Part shown: positions 5,019-6,208 of the stretch, piece by piece
Layout: each line of letters begins with the position of its first letter
Numbering within the stretch: position 1 is the first letter of the stretch
Position numbers and translations under genes: made by a program
Notes under the pieces: model-generated
Told to the model about the DNA's origin: nothing
The model's database searches: none
Seen by the model: only the letters and a program-made list of their open reading frames with translations
Assembly (NCBI GenBank): GCA_001782645.1
Contig: MFPH01000027.1
Location: 1-6,208 of the forward strand
Length of the DNA stretch: 6,208 nt
Reading direction: 5' to 3'
From: Candidatus Levybacteria bacterium RIFCSPLOWO2_12_FULL_37_14
Lineage (GTDB): Bacteria; Patescibacteriota; Microgenomatia; Levybacterales; UBA12049

Positions 5019-6084
5019 GAACTTTATGTGATGAATCACCCCTATTCATAGCGCAAAGAATTCCAAGGAAAATAAAGTTCGAAAGCAAAGAGCTTCCCCC
5101 ATAGGAAACAAAAGGAAGAGTAATCCCAACTATTGGAAGAATTCCTATATTCATGCCTATATTCACAAAAAATTGGAAAAAAATCACAAAGAATGCAGCC
5201 GCGGAAAATGTTTTATTAAATAATTCTTCCTGATTTTGAAAAATCGTGAAAATTCTGTAGAGTAAATATACAAATGCTATAAGCAGCAAAGTTGCGCCAA
5301 TCATTCCCAATGATTCCGATAGCGTTGCAAAAATAAAATCAGTATGCCGTTCCGGTAGAAATCGCAGTCCCGATTGCGTTCCCAGCCCTAATCCGCGGCC
5401 AAGCAGCATTCCGGATCCCACAGCTATAATCGATTGGATGGCATTATAAGATAATCCCAATGGGTCATTGGGATTTAAAAAGGTTAAAATTCGCTGTTTT
5501 TGATAATTATGCAAAAATCTCCAAAGTATAGGAGACATTATTAACGAAAGAATTAATCCTAAAAAAAAGAATCTGAAAGGAAAACCAAAAACAATAAATA
5601 CCATAATTGCTACCAAAGCATAGATTAGCGCATTTCCCAAATCCGGTTGTAAGAAAACTAAAAAAACAACCGGCATTAAAAAGCAGGTTGCCAAAAATAA
5701 AGTTTTCAAAGAATAATTATTTTTGGAAGCAAGATATGACGAAAGAGAGATTACCAAGAAGGGCTTGAGAATTTCAGAGAACTGCACTCTGAATCCAAAA
5801 ATTTCCAGCCATCTGACAGACCCTCTTGCTTCAACTCCGATAAGTAAAACTGTAATTAGCAAAACAATGGAAACAATGTAAATAGGTGTCGCATAAAGAT
5901 TTACAGTTCTGTAATTTGTTTGAGAAAAGAATAAAAAAGCAAAAATTCCGACAATAAAAAAAACAAACTGACTATTAAATAAGGCTCTATCTATGGAAAA
6001 AAGAGTGATCAAACTTAGAATTACAAGAATTATTGCAGGAGCTAACAATCCCCAGTCAATATTAAAAAACAACCGTTTGTTCAT
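5005..6084 (-). CDS. rodA: RodA, SEDS-family peptidoglycan glycosyltransferase
   Basis: A polytopic membrane enzyme that polymerises lipid II into glycan strands during side-wall elongation, working with a class B penicillin-binding protein. From the ATG at 6084 it has 359 residues with about ten hydrophobic segments. Diagnostic stretches are EIFGFRVQFSEILKPF (94-109), FLQPDLGNAL (144-153), NPNDPLGLSYNAIQSIIAVG (204-223), GLGTQSGLRFLPERHTDFIF (233-252) with the presumed catalytic Asp249, and PFVSYGGSSLL (324-334). The DPLGxxYNxIQS stretch favours RodA over FtsW. QFSE replaces the common QPSE. A longer frame from a TTG at 6171 adds 29 charged residues, but the ATG at 6084 fits the family and overlaps the upstream gene's stop as ATGA, suggesting translational coupling. 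The partner transpeptidase is not in view. Confidence 0.93.
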   Translation of the reverse strand: MNKRLFFNIDWGLLAPAIILVILSLITLFSIDRALFNSQFVFFIVGIFAFLFFSQTNYRTVNLYATPIYIVSIVLLITVLLIGVEARGSVRWLEIFGFRVQFSEILKPFLVISLSSYLASKNNYSLKTLFLATCFLMPVVFLVFLQPDLGNALIYALVAIMVFIVFGFPFRFFFLGLILSLIMSPILWRFLHNYQKQRILTFLNPNDPLGLSYNAIQSIIAVGSGMLLGRGLGLGTQSGLRFLPERHTDFIFATLSESLGMIGATLLLIAFVYLLYRIFTIFQNQEELFNKTFSAAAFFVIFFQFFVNIGMNIGILPIVGITLPFVSYGGSSLLSNFIFLGILCAMNRGDSSHKVLEIK

Positions 6085-6208
6085 TTGCGAATTACAATAA
6101 ACCTCTCTCCTTTTGTTAAGTTGTTCACCATTGCTTTCTTTTTTATTTCCTCTTCGAATTTTTTTGGCCAATCTTTCAAAACAACATTTACTCTCTCATC
6201 TAATTCCG
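6081..6208 (-). CDS. Unidentified gene, C-terminal 41 codons only
   Basis: The frame open at the right edge encodes 41 residues ending KGERFIVIRK, then TGA at 6081-6083. It is highly charged, with a lysine- and glutamate-rich helix-like stretch (KKFEEEIKKKA) followed by a short hydrophobic strand. The stop overlaps the rodA ATG by four bases (ATGA), the arrangement expected of a real upstream operon member, and the other two forward frames are closed by stops near the edge. The family was not recognised. A loose resemblance to FtsB/DivIC tails is too weak to name it. It does not look like the C-terminus of a class B penicillin-binding protein. A purine-rich AAAGGAGAGAGG lies inside it, 23 bases before the rodA ATG, too far for a standard Shine-Dalgarno. 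Confidence 0.65.
   Translation of the reverse strand, partial: ELDERVNVVLKDWPKKFEEEIKKKAMVNNLTKGERFIVIRK

Noticed and set aside
6085..6171. 29-residue N-terminal extension of RodA from a TTG
   Set aside because: The extension overlaps the coding frame of the upstream gene, is charged and unlike the family, and the ATG at 6084 forms a standard ATGA junction.
1..6208. parS site, CRISPR array, insertion sequence, riboswitch or defence system
   Set aside because: Read through on both strands: no 16-bp parS-like palindrome, no regularly spaced repeats, no transposase, and gaps are too short for a riboswitch except the rplU-rpmA gap, which holds the repeat and promoter.

Overview
The window is clearly AT-rich and reads with the standard bacterial code. 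TGA is a stop (it ends the glycosyltransferase, pyrD and the edge gene at 6081), so this is not a lineage that recodes TGA. Compact genes, 4- to 50-base gaps, short housekeeping proteins, an orphan parB beside rpmA and a distinctive dihydroorotate dehydrogenase together suggest a Candidate Phyla Radiation (Patescibacteria) bacterium, possibly Microgenomates. That placement is inference from gene style and was not tested by a search.

Layout. Positions 1-1537 hold two minus-strand genes: a group 4 type glycosyltransferase and, downstream, a SAM-dependent methyltransferase that runs off the left edge. Both probably act on surface glycans or lipids. A 72-base divergent promoter region (1538-1609) separates them from plus-strand pyrD, a class 2-like dihydroorotate dehydrogenase with a class 1-like catalytic cysteine. 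Convergent with pyrD, 7 bases past its stop, lies a minus-strand tRNA-Val(CAC). Signal peptidase I (lepB, plus) follows, sharing a divergent promoter region with the tRNA, and ends directly against the stop codon of parB.

From 3452 to the right edge everything is on the minus strand, in transcription order: the tail of an unidentified gene, rodA (SEDS glycan polymerase, overlapping it by ATGA), rplU (bL21), rpmA (bL27) and parB. The block mixes wall elongation, two ribosomal proteins that are neighbours in many bacteria, and chromosome segregation. rplU and rpmA are separated by 114 bases holding a complex inverted-repeat element that also encodes the last codons of rplU, plus a near-consensus promoter whose -10 box sits at the centre of a palindrome.

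No mobile element, CRISPR array, toxin or defence system is visible. This is mainly ordinary core genome. The points of interest are regulatory: most promoter candidates place the transcript start 0-9 bases from the start codon or tRNA 5' end, clear Shine-Dalgarno sequences are nearly absent, and one 7-base -35 block appears to serve two opposed promoters. No gene-free stretch exceeds 300 bases.
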